From Puccinia triticina (taxonomy: Eukaryota; Basidiomycota; Pucciniomycetes; Pucciniales; Pucciniaceae), in assembly GCF_026914185.1 (NCBI RefSeq), contig NC_070564.1, positions 1,550,001 to 1,614,000 on the forward strand: 64,000 bases of DNA, in the 5' to 3' direction. A program made the translations under genes and the position numbers. A model generated the notes under the pieces. That model saw nothing but the letters and a program-made list of their open reading frames with translations. It made no database searches and had not been told where the DNA came from. Of the stretch, positions 1-10,062 are shown in pieces; the stretch's first letter is position 1; every line of letters starts with the position of its first letter.

Positions 1-131
1 ATTATCGCATTATCCTATGATCCTATCATCTTACGGATTGCTCATTTATTGTACTTACAACTTACGGATGTACTAGAGGATTAGGACAGATATTTGTGAC
101 CTTATCTTTACTTTTGGAACTTACTTGCGGT

Positions 132-285
132 CAAAAGGGGCCAAGGCAGCCCTCTAGGAGGGCGAAAAGCTGCTAGCTTGCATGGCGGAAAAGCACACAC
201 GCTACAAGAGTTTGTATCCTGTAGAGACCTCAGGGAAATGCGCGCAGAAGCAGATGTCTTGATTTCTATCTAAGCTGAGGGACTG
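132..285 (+). repeat. Dispersed repeat A, copy 1
   Basis: This 154-bp block matches 23072-23225 in the same orientation and at the same length, with scattered substitutions. Both copies start with an A-rich run followed by GGGGCCAAG, share the core GCTGCTAGCTTGC and end at GGGACTG. Flanking sequences differ, so this is a dispersed repeat and not a segmental duplication. It may be a fragment of a longer element; no coding potential was seen. Confidence 0.85.
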
Positions 286-339
286 AGGAGAGTCCATCTC
301 AGCAAGCTTTTATACACATAACAGCTCACCAGGAGCTAT

Positions 340-460
340 CCCCCTTGCACGCCCACTCCCACGCCTGACAATGGGTGTGTGTGGGTGTGTACAGGAAAAA
401 AAGGGTTTGCCCCTCCACAAACCCTTTTTCAAAAGGCGTGGGCGTGCCCCTGGGAGGGGG
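340..460. repeat. Foldback (hairpin) sequence
   Basis: A perfect 12-bp inverted repeat (398-409 with 418-429, 8-nt loop) lies inside a larger imperfect one formed by the CACGCCCAC-type and GTGGGCGTG-type motifs near 348 and 440. It abuts the point where gypsy reverse-transcriptase homology starts (about 478), so it may mark a small foldback insertion or a rearrangement breakpoint. Confidence 0.5.
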
Positions 461-477
461 TTGTGCATTTATCAACA

Positions 478-861
478 CCCCTGGAAAAGTGAAGGCGGTG
501 ACGGACTGGCCCCCGCCACAGAACGTCACAGAACTGCAGCGGTTTATTGGATTTGCAAACTTCTACCACCAATTTATTGATCATTTTTGCGGGAAGACTA
601 GACCACCCCACGACCTGACTAAGGCCAAGACTCCTTTTGTGTGGGACGCAAGATGTGACTCCACCTTTGAATCCATGATAAGGAGTTATTGGCTATTGTT
701 GCTGTGTTCAAAGAGTGGCAGCAGTACCTTGAAGGAAACCCGCACAGCCTCACCGCAATTGTTTACACATACCACAAGAGCCTAGAGAGCTTCATTACCA
801 CAAAGGAAATCACCAGGAGACAGGCGCGCTGGGAAGAGACCTTGGGGTGCTTTGATTTAAT
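478..861 (+). pseudogene. Ty3/gypsy RT thumb and RNase H fragment
   Basis: Residues from about 484 resemble the end of gypsy reverse transcriptase (VKAVTDWPPP, ELQRFIGFANFYHQFI). After a loss of most of the RNase H core, the match resumes in another frame at about 680 with [19 protein letters not shown] and [14 protein letters not shown], which is the end of RNase H. The frame change and the deletion show a dead copy. The reading continues after an insertion at 862-1369. The order RT, RNase H, integrase is that of Ty3/gypsy (Metaviridae). Confidence 0.85.
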
Positions 862-1369
862 TGTTGGGTTTTCATCTCTTCCTTCTTCCTCATATCATCA
901 CATCTTTTCCCCAATCCCTTGTTTGCTCACTCTTGTGCTTGTCTCACTCATTATGGGTATCTTTTATACATTTCATGCTACTGCTTCATCCTTAACTTTT
1001 TGACCTCAATCCATGTTATAGTCCTGACTGTTAGCTTTCATGTTTACTGATATTCTCTTCTATGCACGCGCTCTGTCTGTGACAGACTTGAATCATGTGT
1101 GATATCCTTGGTTAAGATTCCATTGCCTTCTATTGCTTTCCTTGCATATTCATTATCCTTTCTCCCACAAGTCTTCCCAGTGTACCTAGTCTATATATAC
1201 CATAGCCTAGCTCTGCGCAACTACACCATTGGTTCTTCTCTCATTTTATCCGCGCCATCACTGAACCGTATCCGGTGAGCTCTCCATCTCACTGCCCTCC
1301 ATCTTGAGCCTCTAGGCTCATCTCTTTGAGTCCATCCTAGCCTCTGAGTTCTGAGCCAAAATCACTTCA
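862..1369 (+). mobile_element. LTR-like insertion inside gypsy RNase H
   Basis: The RNase H homology stops at about 861 and resumes at about 1370 with IIFFPGRQSTKPNALSRR, so the roughly 0.5 kb between was inserted. The insert starts TGTTGGGTTTTC and ends with CA (1363-1364 or 1368-1369). It has a TATA-like CTATATATACC near 1191 and a pyrimidine-rich 3' half, as in a solo LTR. I could not find a clean target-site duplication, so the LTR reading is inference. Confidence 0.5.
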
Positions 1370-2889
1370 GAAATTATATTCTTCCCTGGCCGCCAATCCA
1401 CCAAACCCAATGCCCTTTCCCGCAGACCCAATCTAGCCCCAGCTCCTGGAGATAAGCTGAATTTTGGACAACTGCTGAAACCAAGCAACATCATGCAGCG
1501 GAAATTTTCAGAAGTGGTGGAGGTGGCGCAGTTCAACAGCTGGTTTGAGGATGAGACACTTGACTTGGAGGACGCGGAAAGCTGGTTTGAGACTGATGTA
1601 CTTGTATTTGGGTTGGCGGAGGCGGAGGACCAGGCCATGTTTGACGCGGAAATAATTTCTAAGATCAGAAATTCAACTCCGCTAGACCCAAAACTAAACA
1701 GATGTATTGAATTGCTACGCACACAGGCAGGGGAGCAAGACAGATACGCGGAGGCAGATGGAATACTCTACAACAAAGGACAAATTATTGTACCGGAGGA
1801 TGTGGCTTTGTGGGCGGAAATTCTCAAGAGCCAACAAAACACCAAAGCTGCAGGCCACCCAGGAAGCTCCTGCACATTGGCCCTGGTCCGGCGGAGCTTT
1901 GTGTGGAACGGGATGACAAAATTTGTCAACCAGTATGTTGATGGATGTGACTCTTTCCAGAGGGTCAAGACCACCACCCAGCGCTCATTTGAAACCTTAG
2001 AACCTCTCCCAATCCCAGTGGTTCCCTGGACAGACATTAGCTACAATTTATTCACTGATCTACCTGAATCACATTCCCACAACAGTATACTGATGGTTGT
2101 GGACCGCCTGACAAAGATGGTACATTTTATCCTGTGCAGGAACTCCATGAAAGCGGAGCAGCTGGCAGACCTGATGGTGGAGAATGTTTGGAAACCCCAC
2201 GGCACCCCAAAGACTATTGTCTCTGACTGCGGCAGCGTGTTCATCTCTCAAATCACCCGCAAATTGTGCAACCGGCTAGGCATCTTCCTCCACCCCTCAA
2301 CAGTGTACCACCCCAGGACCAAGGGACAATCAGAAATTGCAAACAAAGGGGTGGAGAAGTATGCTACCAGAAAGATGACTGGGCACCACTCCTAGCAACA
2401 GTGGAGTTTGCGTACAACAAAAATGACCACATGTCTACGGGATTTTGCCCTTTCAAGGCAAATTACAGTTTCAACCCTTTGTACAGTGGAATCCTATCAG
2501 CGGAGCAGTGTGTACTGGCAGTGGTGGAACGCCTCCACCAGCTTGAAGAGGTTCAGGCGCATTTCAAACACTGTCTAGAGGCGGGGCAAGAGGCAATGAA
2601 GAGCCAGTTCAACACTCCAGAATGGAAGAGTGGAGACAAAGTTGGTTGGACAGACGCAACATCTTGACCACCCTCCCCAGCCCGAAACTAGAACACCGCT
2701 GGCTAGGACCATTCCCAATAGCCAGCGGAATCTCTAAGTTCTCTTACAAACTGACCCTTCTGCTCTGTATTCAGGGTGTCCATCCGGTTTTCCACGTCTC
2801 TGTTCTCTGCAAACACAAACCCAATGAAGTGGCTGAGCGGCCGAGAAGGACTCCGGAGCCAGTAATAGTGGACAGTGGAGGTACTTGTC
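1370..2889 (+). pseudogene. Ty3/gypsy integrase remnant
   Basis: After the RNase H end comes the integrase: a decayed H2C2 zinc finger (AGHPG kept; CDSF in place of CxxC), then the DDE core. The first acidic position reads N (ISYNLFTDLP where the family has D), the second is kept (SDCGSVF) and the Glu is kept (GQSEIANKG). The frame breaks at 2395; the rest of the core continues in the next frame (about 2345-2667) and then in a third (2640-2880), which gives the SH3-like tail ending before the chromodomain. At least two frameshifts and a lost catalytic residue make it non-functional. The chromodomain follows at 7660, beyond an insertion. Confidence 0.9.
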
Positions 2890-3522
2890 TGTTGGCAACA
2901 ATGGGCATATACTATACTCTACTATGACCTGGCCTTCCTGTTATTGTATAGGTCTGGGTGTACCACCCTATACTAATAACTGTACTAGTATTTGCCCTGG
3001 CTGCAAGTGTCCCATATAGTATTCTGTTTTTTTTTCTGAAACAAAAAATACAGGTATAGTAACTTTTTACGCTGCTGGTTACCACAATAACACACTTAAC
3101 CAGGTGTAAACATAAAGGCAATGAAATGTGGGCTCCTGATTATTGTACAGGAAAATCATGCCACCTACCTGGTCATTGCGGTAATAGCACGGGCTTATTT
3201 AGTAACCCCGGGTAGCTCTTGTTCCATTGCAGAATTGTTCTCTGCGGCTGCAGACATGTGTAGCTTCATATGTTGTTGTTTGTTCCCTTCAAATATTTTA
3301 CAATCCGTCAGCAGCCTTATGTGGCTTTATGAGGATTTTCCCCTCTCAGGGGAATTTGCTGAGGCCGGAAAGGCTTTGGGTGCTGTGATTCCCAAGCCCA
3401 AGAAATAGATAAATTTTCATCCCTACTAATTATTGGTACTGACCAGTATAGTATTGAGATTTTTTTTGTTTCTTCCTTCATTTGGATATAATGTTTTCCA
3501 AAAAAAAAATCCTCATGTAATT

Positions 3523-3850
3523 GGATATCCCACTTTCTTAAATCCACAGAATTCTAGACCTGTAGATCTAAGTTATGGGGTGTTTTTTCTCACAAAATGG
3601 GGCAAAAAATGACCCTTTATCTCACTTGGCACGTTGAATATCCCCAAAGGCCCAAAGGCCCTATGGATGACCCTCCAGCTGTGCCGGAGCAACAAGGAAA
3701 AGAGGGCCGGTTGGTAAACTAGCCAGGGAGGGGGCAGACAAAACCAAATCACCTGCGGATCAATCCATCCATCACCTACTCCTTATATACTCACTTGACC
3801 TTACTCACCACCCGCCACGCTACACTTATCTCACAATACCGCCCACATTG
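3523..3850 (+). repeat. Dispersed repeat B, copy 1 (promoter-like)
   Basis: It matches 55763-56100 in the same orientation: both start ATCCCACTTTCTTAAATCCA, share AAAGGCCCAAAGGCCCTATG and CCTCCAGCTGTGCCG, and reach a TATA-like CTTATATA (3781; 56047) followed by a CA-rich leader. The order suggests the 5' part (U3/R) of an LTR or of another element with its own promoter. No open frame spans it. Confidence 0.75.
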
Positions 3851-4385
3851 CCCAACCACGCCCACGCCACAACTTGTTCTATTTTACCGTCACCGCCCCG
3901 GTGGCGCCTGACCCAGCCCAGTCTTGATTATGTACTCCATTGGGCTGGTTACGCCAAACTCATCATTTTGCTCCTCTGATGGTCAATCAGGTACCGTTAC
4001 CAATCCTGCACCCATTGTCCCAACTCCATCCCCACTACGGTAAAACATTGAATCCTTCAACAAGAAATTGTCAAGACAATTAACTGACGGGTAGCATTGC
4101 AGGTGGAATTCTGTTACAGGTAGTATTGCGGGTAATTTTGCAGTTCGTCCTCCTCAAAAGTCTCTCCTTTTCATCAATCCCATGTTTGAAATACTCCTGT
4201 ACAATATCATCACCGTTGCATAATGGTTTCATGACTGAAACTTGAATCTACAACAGAACTCTGACAGTGAAGCTGTAACAGATAAACCAAACATCAGTAG
4301 ACCCTCACGACATCGTAAAAGGCTAGCAACAATGCCTCTGATAGACTCCTTGCCCTGGCCTTTGCTTCGTCGACTCTGCTTCTTG

Positions 4386-5165
4386 GGGCCCAATTATAAA
4401 CAAGTTTTGGGATAATATTGGGATCATTTTCAAATAAGTTTGAAATCAAAAAAAATTATCTTAATGGTGCAGATAAAGGGGCCAAAACTGTTTCCAACCT
4501 GTTTCAAACTAAGTGTAAATTATAAACCCACCACCATGCTGGATGAGTTTCTGGCGCAACTGAACGTAAGCCTCCAATACCAAAGGTTGCTCCGTTGGAC
4601 AGTTGTCTGTCTCGCATGCGCCAAGACAATGGCAGCGACGGCAGAAGCCTTCCCAAGAACTTGGGGGGACAACCTGGGTCGGGACAACTGGCCACCAATG
4701 TCTGCCGACTCTCCCTAGTCAATAGATACCCGTGAATCAGCCTTGAAGGCTGATTATTGCGCGCAACATACTGGTTCAACTGCGAGAGCCTGTAGCTCGC
4801 TCATTCTGCGAGCTACATATGAGGTCCCGGGCATCAATAGATGCGCTTTCATCCTGGCTATCCATTTATGGTGTCTGTTTTGCAATTACTCGCAAATCAG
4901 CCTTGATGGCTGTATCTTGCGCGAGTACATATGCTGTGGCCTTTGGCGGGGGGAAGTACTGGTCAGGTGTATGGTGGGAATCTGCATGCTGAGCTGTAGT
5001 CACATTCAAAACAATATTGGTAATCCAGTTTTCCCCAAACCACCTCCCCAAGGTGGTTTGGGTTGTTTTGAGATTTTCAATTCCAAAAAAGTTAGCAAAA
5101 AGATCTTTGAAACTTATTTGAAAATAATCCCAATATTATCCCAAAACTCGTTTATAATTGGGCCC
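4386..5165. mobile_element. PIF/Harbinger-like MITE
   Basis: The ends are inverted repeats of about 57 bp: GGGCCCAATTATAAAC at 4386 and its inverse ending at 5165, continuing through AAGTTTTGGGATAATATTGG. A GGGCCC terminus is typical of PIF/Harbinger and Tourist elements; the expected TTA duplication is not clean (CTT or TTG on the left, TTA on the right). Internal hairpins are seen at 4739-4754 and 4791-4816. There is no transposase. It lies inside the pseudogene at 4195-6455. Confidence 0.8.
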
Positions 5166-5349
5166 TTAGTGTGCAAGCTCTCGCGCTCCCATTGAGGTAA
5201 GCTCCATTTAAGTACCAATAGATTTCACTTGACTGACTTACCTTCCTCTCTCTTTGCAATCCTTGGCTCTTCATTAAAACAAAAGCAGTCAAGGGGAAGG
5301 AATCCAGTCAACATATCTCAAGCAAAATGTCAATGCAACAATCATCACT

Positions 5350-5529
5350 ATGGCAGACCCTAAGCTGGCCGCCACAACTGGTGCCCCTCTTGTCCAACAG
5401 GAAATTCCTCCTCAGGCAGGGAAGGTGTTTGAGACTGTTGGTAAATTCATCAAGTGGGAATCCCTTGGACAAAGTGACATTCCTCCTCAGGCAGTGAAGA
5501 TGTTTGAGACTGTTGGCAAATTCATCTAG
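5350..5529 (+). CDS. Small repeat-containing ORF, unknown function
   Basis: This 59-residue ORF starts MADPKLAATTGAP and carries two copies of a roughly 30-residue unit (IPPQAGKVFETVGKFI and IPPQAVKMFETVGKFI). A third, weaker copy continues in the same frame past the stop. AATAAA follows at 5731. No signal peptide or known domain is visible. It sits in the interruption of the pseudogene at 4195-6455, so it may be a captured or truncated fragment of another gene. I do not recognise it, and whether it is expressed is unknown. Confidence 0.35.
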   Translation: MADPKLAATTGAPLVQQEIPPQAGKVFETVGKFIKWESLGQSDIPPQAVKMFETVGKFI

Positions 5530-6726
5530 CGGGATCCCCTGGCTGAGCGTGAGATGCCTACCCCAATGATGGGAGCAGTCACAACAGTTGGTAAACTCTC
5601 ACCCTACCACCCTCCTCACCCACCCCCTTCATCGCTCACAAATCACCGGTTTCCTCATTCCGAACCTTGGATGGCTGCGGTATTCTTGAATTTGTATCCT
5701 TACTTGTTTTTCCCCATGAAACACTATTAATAAATCAAAAGAACATTTTTTGACTTATTCATTTGCCTTTTTGAGATCCGTCATCCAATATCTACGGTTG
5801 AATTGCTGAAAAAAACAGCGGACATCTTTTGCACATTGCAAAAGACATTTTGAGTGCCTTCAATTTCAAACTTGACACAAGTCACTTGTACCCAGTTTGG
5901 TAGGGGGAGATGCTGATGGACATCCCATCCAATTCAAAGGTGATTGTGCTCAGTTCATCAGTCAGTCTAACATGCCAAAGAAGCAGAAGATTGCTGCTCT
6001 GCACATGGATCAACGGCACCGTGAGGCAATGTGTCACTTACAAGCTGAAGCCACCGACTCACCAAGCATCTGATCTTTGCGGAGTGGGAGGCAGCTGATC
6101 AAAGCAACAATGCTCCTTGGTTTGACCAAACCATGCTCCATTGCGCGCCCAGTTGATGCACCACTGCAGAAAGTGATTTTGCTCGCAAATTCATCTTGAA
6201 ACTCTTGCTGAGAATCACCATCACTGAATCCCCTTGAAGAACCGTCACATCTTGCTCAATCGCTATCCACAAATCTAGATTAAGCGCACTGAAAAAAACT
6301 GAGAGTAGCAGGAAAAACTCCACTGGTTTCACTCAGATGATGAAGAAATTTGGGTCCCTCAGATGTTTTCCTAGAACACCCAAGATGGTTTCTGCAAACT
6401 CTGAGGCAAGCATCAGTAGGAAATCCTTACTCTCCTCTTTCCGGTTTTCTGCTTGTGGGTCCCCAAAAGGAATTAAGGCAATGTGTGTGTTGTAAAATCA
6501 TACCTCAAATACTTCAGCAGACTTGATCTACATGAGCACAAACTGAAACCCACTTGAAGTTACCAAGTGTTGCCTTTCCAAAACAAGTTGTTGTGATGTG
6601 CTTCCTTTTCAGAAGTATGTGTTGAGTTGTCTGTTAGTCTGCTACCATGATGTATCACCACAGTATGGAGGGCTGTCGGATCGACCCATGAGCACTACCA
6701 ACCAACCACCCAGCTGGCAGCCACAA

Positions 6727-6812
6727 GCGTCTGTAGCCTAGTTGGTAAAGGCAGCACTCTAGTATGTGTCTCAGCATAGCTGAGGTCGTGAGTTCGACTC
6801 TCACCAGACACA
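6727..6812 (+). tRNA. tRNA-like sequence, possibly a pseudogene
   Basis: An A box (TAGCCTAGTTGG, 6734-6745) and a B box (GAGTTCGACTC, about 6790) match RNA polymerase III promoters. The D arm (GCCT/AGGC), the T arm (GTGAG/CTCAC) and six of seven acceptor pairs (6727-6733 with 6805-6811) form. The anticodon arm does not fold cleanly: CTAGTAT could be a Thr(AGU) loop, but the stem around it is poor, and a second hairpin (CTCAGC/GCTGAG) follows. A tRNA pseudogene, a tRNA-derived SINE head or a divergent tRNA are all possible. Confidence 0.45.
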
Positions 6813-7659
6813 TCTTCATTTTACAGTCTCTGCAGCATGGTTAGAATTGAATTTGCAATGTTGTTTCCCTTTCTTCCTGGAGAAGCAAAGGTTATATTTC
6901 CTACCCAATGTTGAAAAAAATTGCACTTGCTCATAATTTCCTGAAAAATTTATTGGTCTCAAGATAGCAAGCAAGGCTTGTTGAACTTTCTTCAGCCACA
7001 AACCTGCCAACCAAAGGGAGGAAAAAAACGCAGTCCATGACATTGAGAGGTCAACTGTTTATAATAATCAAAATATGATGAATTGGATATATCATGAATT
7101 GAATGTATGTACATGCACAGAGTTTGAAACAACACATGAATTTTGATAATTAAATTGCCATTCTACAGCACAGCTCACATGAGGATATTCTGAGTAGCAT
7201 ATCTCAACAGAATGACAAATTTTTAGAGGAGCAGAGGCATATTATCCAGACCCTCTGCATCAGACATAACTCATAATAATACCACACGGAATCACCAATT
7301 GTAGTCAAAAAGAGGACAGGAGGATATTTTGGCATTTCACAGATGCTTAGTTTTCCTGTTTGCTTCATTCCTCAGCTCCATCATTCAGACCGTTGCTCAC
7401 CACCAGTCTTCTGGAATTTCATGAAAGGGCCCACACAAATTGAGTGGGATACTTGCTGCCTTTGGGGGAAGGCAGGGGCTTTCTGGGGGAAATGGAGTGG
7501 GGGGGCTTACACCCTGCAGCGGCGTAGCCGCTTTGGCCTCTAGTAGTATTAAAAATCCATTACAGAAAATGGAAATAACCGTGCCAGTATTAGACCAAAA
7601 AAATACAATAACAATACTATACCAATATCTGTATAGTAAAGGCCCATTGTTGCTGTTAA

Positions 7660-7830
7660 CAAAGAGGACAGACACTTCAATACCTCTTCAGGTTGAAGGG
7701 GTTTGTACCAGAGGAGAACTCGTGGGAGCCGGCGGAGAACCTGACAAAGTACAGAGACCTATTAGCAGACTTCAACATCAAGTTCCTGGAGGCAGTGGCG
7801 AAACACCAATGGACGTGGAGAAGAAAGTGA
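7660..7830 (+). pseudogene. Gypsy chromodomain, C-terminal fragment
   Basis: The frame at 7660 reads a chromodomain core (RGQTLQYLFRLKGF, then PEENSWEPAENL and LLADFN) and ends at a TGA (7828-7830). In chromoviruses this domain ends the integrase and directs insertion to chromatin. It completes the integrase whose main part ends at about 2889. Its first residues are lost at the insertion junction. Confidence 0.85.
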
Positions 7831-7965
7831 GAGGGCAAGCTTTTTCCCACTGGGTTTTTTAATACTACCCGGGGATAGAATGCAGAGCACAAAAGAGGTG
7901 GAAGTTTTTTCTTTATTTTTTTTAATCAGTTTAAACAGAAAAGGGTGCGGCTTGGGCATTGCATT

Positions 7966-8110
7966 AAAGGGGGGATAATGTTATGAGCCGTGGCACGGGC
8001 TACACAGTGCAGAATTCCATGTACATAGATTACACGTACATGTCACAGATGGAACTCTCAAGGTTTGAGAGCCTGGAAATCCCGCACTGCTTCCTCATCC
8101 TGCAATCAAC
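7966..8110 (+). mobile_element. Polypurine tract and start of the gypsy 3' LTR
   Basis: A purine-rich tract AAAGGGGGGATAA (7966-7978) follows the chromodomain stop and precedes TGTTATGAGCCGTGG, the expected TG start of a 3' LTR at 7979. About 90 bp of this LTR also match, in reverse orientation, the sequence around 27310-27384 and 27919-27968. I could not place the LTR end, so the feature covers only the supported start. Confidence 0.7.
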
Positions 8111-9626
8111 CATATAGGATCCAGAAACCCCAGACTTCATCTTCCTCTCCACAGAACAGACCATAAAATGTTGCAACTCCAGAATCTGAGTTCTGCATGA
8201 AATCAGATGATGGGGCAACATGGGCGTTGTCTGAACCCTTTTCCTCAGAGCATCCATTGATATCAAAATGGCAAATCCCAATCTTAAAGTCTATTGATCC
8301 TCATTGTTCATTGCATGTCTTTTAGGATTTTTAAAATCTCAGTCACCTTGAGTGTGAGCCTGAGTCTCTATAGTGACAGCAGGACACAAGAAAGGAGAGG
8401 GGAATATTTGGATTTCTTTGGATAAAGAAAATACAAATATGAGAGAGAAAGAAACTGAGCAGATTTTCAAGGTTATTCTGGTGGGAATGCACGTCCACTG
8501 GCAATGCTACCTCTTTAGAAGAGTGCTGCCAAGCTGTGCTAGAGAGTGCAACAGCCTCCTCTCACCAAATACACGTGGAGGGCTTCTGGATTAGACAAGT
8601 TTAATCCAGCCACAATTTGTTAGCTTCCTTCTGGATAGTCAAGGTTCTTTAAAGGGAAACCTATGTGGTTTGTTTCTTACAAAAACCACAGAAAAAGAAT
8701 GATGTTAAGCAGGGGCAGCCCTGTGATCAAGGATAAGGCAAAGGCCAGAAAAGAAGAGCAGATCAAGCAGACACAGAGTTTTACCTCTGAGATAAACAAG
8801 GTTCAGTGAAAGAGGTTACTTACTGTCAATATCCTAGGTGCCTGTGACAGTAGGTATACTGGGAGCGTGGTAATCTCTTTGGTGGTGATCCTGGGGTTAT
8901 CTGGGGTGTGGTTCTGGTGTTCTGGAGTATGTAGATCCTCCTCAGGCAAGGGAGATCCTGACTACGAAAATTTTCACAGTTTACTTATGTAATTTACATA
9001 TGTACATGTGGTTTGGTGCGCCTGGTAGCGCTGACATGTCACAACTGCGCATGCGCGCTACAACTCAAGAACTCAGGGAAGGAGTAGAGTTACAAAGAAT
9101 TGGTAAGTTTTACCTAGGGTTAAAATTGCATGAGGAAACAGAATGTGAAGTCAAAACAAGTATATCTCTTAAGATGAAAAAGATATGAAGTAATTCACAT
9201 GTAAAAAGTAGAAAAAGGCAGAATTTGGGTCAGCTGAGTTGACTCTAAGGCTGAAATTGAGTCCTTCTCAGTTTTGATCGCATCTTCTGGCCTTCTTCCT
9301 CAAGAATGCTTCCAAACTAACCACCACCAACAAGGATCTACCCCCCCCCCCCCCTTTATGGGACTCCATCCATCCTCGGCAAAGGCAGTCGGGGGAAGGT
9401 AAAAGTATGCTGTGTGCTGCCTTTGGAATGGTCCAGAAAGGAATTGAGAATCAGGGAATCAGAAAGATAGGGTGTGGTCTGGAGGGGAAGGATTTGTTGA
9501 GATTAAACAACAGGGAAGGATTCCCGTTGGTGTGGTTTGGTGGATTGAGGATTAGAAAGAGAGGGAATCAGGAATGGAAACTCTGCCAACAAAGGGTGGA
9601 GAATGCAATCTAACAAAGTTTTAGTT
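8111..9626. other. Gene-poor stretch
   Basis: No convincing gene is seen. The first part is probably the rest of the gypsy LTR begun at 7979. A C14 run lies at 9341-9354. The open frames here are short and have no recognisable domain. Confidence 0.5.
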
Positions 9627-9786
9627 GGCCCCATTTGGACGCCCCATTATAGGTGATAAATGGGCAAATTCATCATGCACAACCCAAAGTTCACCCCCTG
9701 TCTCCACCAAATTTTTGGAACCCCAGGGGTTTTCAAATGATAAATATGCATATTTATCACTTATAAAGCGGTGTGTGAATGGGGCC
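9627..9786. mobile_element. Tourist-type MITE, diverged copy
   Basis: The ends GGCCCCATTTGG and its diverged inverse, ending GGGGCC, match the 159-bp MITE at 33535-33693, and GTGATAAAT.GGCAAATT and CACCCCCTGTCTCCACCAA match internally. The flanking 3 bp (GTT, TGA) are not a clean TTA duplication, in keeping with an older insertion. Confidence 0.8.
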
Positions 9787-10062
9787 TGAGTGATAAATGA
9801 ATCATAAAAAGAGAAACAATGAAACGGTTTTAAGTACAAAACTAAAGGATCTAAACAACAACAGCTGTGGAGCACTATGTAAATATAATTCAATATGGCA
9901 ATATGAAACTGACAGACCACCAGCATACAACAATGGTCTAATATTTCTGAAAAATCAATACAAATTTCTCACTTTTTAGCAACCTTGAGATGGGTTTTAA
10001 AGGTTCATGAATTTAGAGTGTGAAACCTGCTATTCAATAGTTACAATACCTCTTTCATTCAG

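Larger units (their letters stand above)
4195..6455 (+). pseudogene. Degenerate copy of the 46-kb Ser/Arg-rich gene
   Basis: It matches the minus-strand gene at 45985-47162. It keeps the last intron (4195-4256, from the CCTGTACAA donor region to CAACAG), then the exon up to MPLID (4257-4357). After a 1.55-kb interruption (4358-5907) it resumes at DADG.PIQF (5908) and runs to SSFRFSA (about 6452). In the second half stops and frameshifts are frequent (for example near 6073, 6200 and 6270). Because the intron is kept, it arose by DNA duplication and not through mRNA. The interruption holds a TIR element and an unrelated small ORF. Confidence 0.85.
2895..7653. mobile_element. 4.76-kb TIR-bounded insertion in the gypsy element
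   Basis: The left end GCAACAATGGGC (2895) is the inverse of the right end GCCCATTGTTGC (ending 7653), and TACTATAC also matches 3 nt further in. TGTTG precedes and TGTTA follows, a possible 5-bp target duplication with one mismatch. Gypsy coding sequence stops just left of it and the chromodomain resumes just right of it, which supports a real insertion. Inside are repeat B, a degenerate gene copy with its intron (4195-6455), a MITE (4386-5165), a small ORF with internal repeats and a tRNA-like sequence. I see no transposase, so it would be non-autonomous. The TIRs are short, and nested independent insertions remain possible. Confidence 0.5.

Noticed and set aside
9341..9354. Poly-C runs here and near 28217 and 50027 as possible regulatory signals
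   Set aside because: Simple homopolymers; length may be unreliable, and no associated feature is seen.
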